The translations under genes and the position numbers were made by a program. Of a stretch of 23,262 nucleotides of DNA, positions 21,744-23,262 are shown in pieces; position 1 is the first letter of the stretch; each line of letters opens with the position of its first letter. The notes below the pieces were generated by a model. That model was not told the origin of the DNA. It worked only from the letters and a program-made list of their open reading frames with translations, and ran no database searches. This stretch comes from CAZOWW01 sp964583765. GTDB taxonomy: Bacteria > Actinomycetota > Actinomycetes > Actinomycetales > Kineosporiaceae. The DNA lies in the NCBI GenBank assembly GCA_964583765.1, contig CAZOWW010000097.1, positions 1-23,262 on the forward strand, written 5' to 3'.

Positions 21744-21755
21744 GAGGCAACGGTA
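21744..21755 (-). promoter_or_regulatory. Leaderless -10 element of the epimerase gene
   Basis: TACCGT (21755-21750 on the minus strand), 6 nt, then ATG. No clear -35 element. Confidence 0.45.
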
Positions 21756-21805
21756 GTCCCGGTGCGGGGAGGGAGCCGGGACCGGGGCCGTCGTGCCGGC
21801 GACCC

Positions 21806-21860
21806 GTCCAGCGGTGCCGGCGGCCGGGCCCGTGGTGCCTCCGGCGGGTCCAGCGGTGCC
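21806..21860. repeat. 13-bp direct repeat, 42-bp period, in the mce-meaB intergenic region
   Basis: GTCCAGCGGTGCC occurs at 21806-21818 and 21848-21860. The surrounding GTGCCGGCG/CCGGCGGG text is also loosely repeated, suggesting an old tandem duplication. Confidence 0.55.
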
Positions 21861-21895
21861 TGCGACCAGGTGGGCACCCCGCCGGGGCGACCCCC

Positions 21896-21901
21896 TAGGC
21901 T
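21896..21901 (+). promoter_or_regulatory. Probable -10 element of meaB
   Basis: TAGGCT, the same hexamer used by two leaderless genes in this window. Transcription should begin near 21908, giving meaB a leader of about 75 nt that contains its GGGAGGAG ribosome-binding site (21967-21974). Confidence 0.45.
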
Positions 21902-21982
21902 CACCATGACCGCCGGCTCCCGACGCCCGGATGCGGACGCCCGTCGGCGGTGTCCGCAGGATCCGAGGGAGGAGTCGACCCC

Positions 21983-22945
21983 GTGGCGCGCGCCGTCGCA
22001 GTGCCTGACCTGATCGCCGGAGCCCGGAACGGTGATCCCCGTGCGGTGGCCCGGCTGGTGTCGCTGGTGGAGGACGCCGATCCGGCCCTGCGGGAGGTGA
22101 TGGCCGCGCTCGCGCCGTTCACCGGACGCGCGCAGGTGATCGGTCTCACCGGCGCGCCGGGCGTGGGCAAGTCCACGAGCACCTCGGCGCTGGTGACCGC
22201 CTACCGGGCGAAGGGCCTACGGGTGGGCGTGCTCGCGGTGGACCCGTCGTCCCCGTTCTCGGGCGGGGCACTGTTGGGCGACCGCGTGCGGATGCAGGCG
22301 CACACCCTCGACCCCGGCGTGTACATCCGCTCGATGGCCACCCGTGGCCACCTCGGCGGCCTGGCCTGGGCGACCCCGCAGGTGCTGCGGGTGCTGGACG
22401 CCGCCGGATTCGACGTCCTGCTCGTGGAGACGGTCGGGGTGGGACAGAGCGAGGTGGAGATCGCCGCGCTCGCCGACACGACGATCGTCCTGCTCGCGCC
22501 GGGCATGGGGGACGGGATCCAGGCGGCCAAGGCCGGGATCCTCGAGATCGGCGACATCTTCGTCGTGAACAAGGCGGACCGCGACGGCGCCGACTCCACC
22601 GTCCGCGATCTTCGGCATATGCTCACCCTCGGCGACCAGCGCGGCCCCGGCGACTGGCACCCGCCCGTGGTGCGGACCGTCGCCTCCCGGGCCGAGGGGG
22701 TCGACGACGTGGTCTCCGCGGTGGATGCCCACCTGGCCTGGTCCGAGAACACCGGACGACTGACCGCACGCCGGGTGCGCCGGGCGGCCGGCGAGGTGGA
22801 GGCGATCGCCCTGACCACCCTGCGGACCCGCATGGGACATCTGCGGGAGGGACGCCGTCTCGACGACCTGGCCGGGCAGGTCGCGAGCGGGGTGAAGGAC
22901 CCGTACAGTGCCGCCGACGAGCTCTTGTCCGAAATGGTGGGGTGA
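21983..22945 (+). CDS. meaB: Methylmalonyl-CoA mutase-associated GTPase (G3E family)
   Basis: A 320-residue P-loop GTPase that gates adenosylcobalamin loading onto methylmalonyl-CoA mutase and protects it from inactivation. GTG 21983 is preferred over the in-frame GTG 21950 because GGGAGGAG lies 8 nt before it. Motifs: Walker A GAPGVGKS (57-64), VDPSSPFSGGALLGDR (87-101), SMATRGHLGGLAWAT, Walker B VLLVETVGVGQSEVEI (with the conserved Glu149), and NKAD (196-199) for guanine. Length is normal. The pathway partners in the window are the epimerase (divergent neighbour) and the PduO-type adenosyltransferase. The stop is directly followed by the ATG of the ABC ATPase gene, so they may be co-transcribed. 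Confidence 0.95.
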   Translation: MARAVAVPDLIAGARNGDPRAVARLVSLVEDADPALREVMAALAPFTGRAQVIGLTGAPGVGKSTSTSALVTAYRAKGLRVGVLAVDPSSPFSGGALLGDRVRMQAHTLDPGVYIRSMATRGHLGGLAWATPQVLRVLDAAGFDVLLVETVGVGQSEVEIAALADTTIVLLAPGMGDGIQAAKAGILEIGDIFVVNKADRDGADSTVRDLRHMLTLGDQRGPGDWHPPVVRTVASRAEGVDDVVSAVDAHLAWSENTGRLTARRVRRAAGEVEAIALTTLRTRMGHLREGRRLDDLAGQVASGVKDPYSAADELLSEMVG

Positions 22946-23262
22946 ATGGACGCTATTGAGGTCGCCGGTCTTCAGAAGTCCTACGGTGATCTCCGAGCGG
23001 TCGACGACGTCTCGTTCACAGTGAAGCAGGGGGAGTTCTTCGGCATCCTCGGGCCGAACGGGGCGGGCAAGACCACGACGTTGGAGATCATCGAGGGGAT
23101 CCGGGAGCCGGACCGGGGCACGGTGCGGGTCCTGGGGGAGTCCCCGTGGCCGCGCAATCCGCGCCTGCTGCCACGGATGGGTGTCCAGCTGCAGGCCAGT
23201 TCCTTCTTCCAGAAACTGACCGCGCGCGAGCAGCTGCAGGCGTTCGGCGCTCTCTACGGGGT
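22946..23262 (+). CDS. ABC transporter ATP-binding protein (3' end outside window)
   Basis: The first 105 residues of an ABC ATPase, beginning at ATG 22946 immediately after the meaB stop (TGA-ATG, no gap). Walker A is GPNGAGKTT (36-44), with the A-loop aromatic in KSYGDLRAV (Tyr13) and a Q-loop in RMGVQLQASSFF. The order and the RVLGESPWPRNP stretch fit the CcmA/DrrA type of multidrug or antibiotic exporter ATPases. The signature motif, Walker B and the permease partner lie beyond the window, so the substrate is unknown. Confidence 0.92.
   Translation, partial: MDAIEVAGLQKSYGDLRAVDDVSFTVKQGEFFGILGPNGAGKTTTLEIIEGIREPDRGTVRVLGESPWPRNPRLLPRMGVQLQASSFFQKLTAREQLQAFGALYG

Noticed and set aside
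1..23262. tRNA, rRNA, insertion sequences, prophage or integrase genes.
   Set aside because: I looked for cloverleaf-like segments, transposase motifs and long terminal inverted repeats and saw none.

Overview
This window comes from a high-GC actinomycete. The evidence is the very GC-rich codon use, frequent GTG starts, NucS-type mismatch endonuclease, a MurA with the mycobacterial-type Asp in place of the catalytic Cys, a DivIVA/FilP-like coiled-coil protein, and apparently leaderless promoters (TAnnnT placed 6-7 nt before a start codon). The secreted, CBM2-bearing polysaccharide enzymes joined by threonine-rich linkers point to a plant-biomass-degrading soil lineage. The genus cannot be fixed from sequence alone.

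Layout. Positions 1-1521 hold the tail of one CBM2 protein and a complete CE4 polysaccharide deacetylase with a CBM2. Positions 1724-3814 hold a PduO-type cobalamin adenosyltransferase and murA, divergently transcribed. Next come a small STAS protein with an elaborate upstream region (3.8-4.5 kb), a D-amino-acid oxidase / PatB-type C-S lyase pair (4.5-6.9 kb), and a membrane MCP-like receptor (7.0-8.3 kb). nucS, an FmdB-type zinc-ribbon protein and a conserved small zinc-motif protein follow (8.5-10.0 kb).

Positions 10.3-14.0 kb carry a GH6 cellulase and a CE8 pectin methylesterase, both with an N-terminal CBM2. The cellulase is interrupted by a 100-N assembly gap inside its repetitive linker. 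Positions 14.6-17.2 kb hold an ECF sigma factor, a translationally coupled membrane protein that is a plausible anti-sigma factor, and a separately promoted exported paralogue of that protein's outer domain. The last part (17.5-23.3 kb) holds an alpha/beta hydrolase, an AI-2E-family permease coupled to a FilP-like cytoskeletal protein, methylmalonyl-CoA epimerase, MeaB, and the start of an ABC transporter ATPase.

How the genes work together. The adenosyltransferase, epimerase and MeaB are all accessory functions of the adenosylcobalamin-dependent methylmalonyl-CoA pathway; the mutase itself is outside the window. CE4, GH6 and CE8 are exported enzymes acting on plant polysaccharides, and a LacI-type operator lies upstream of the pectin esterase. 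The sigma/anti-sigma/paralogue set next to them shares a precise promoter motif (GGAAC-N17-CACAAAC) before the sigma gene and before the exported paralogue. It looks like a self-regulated envelope-sensing module and is the best candidate here for an undescribed system.

A second window-wide peculiarity is a set of short tandem duplications that begin at or span stop codons: five genes, with periods of 14, 18, 20, 22 and 32 bp.
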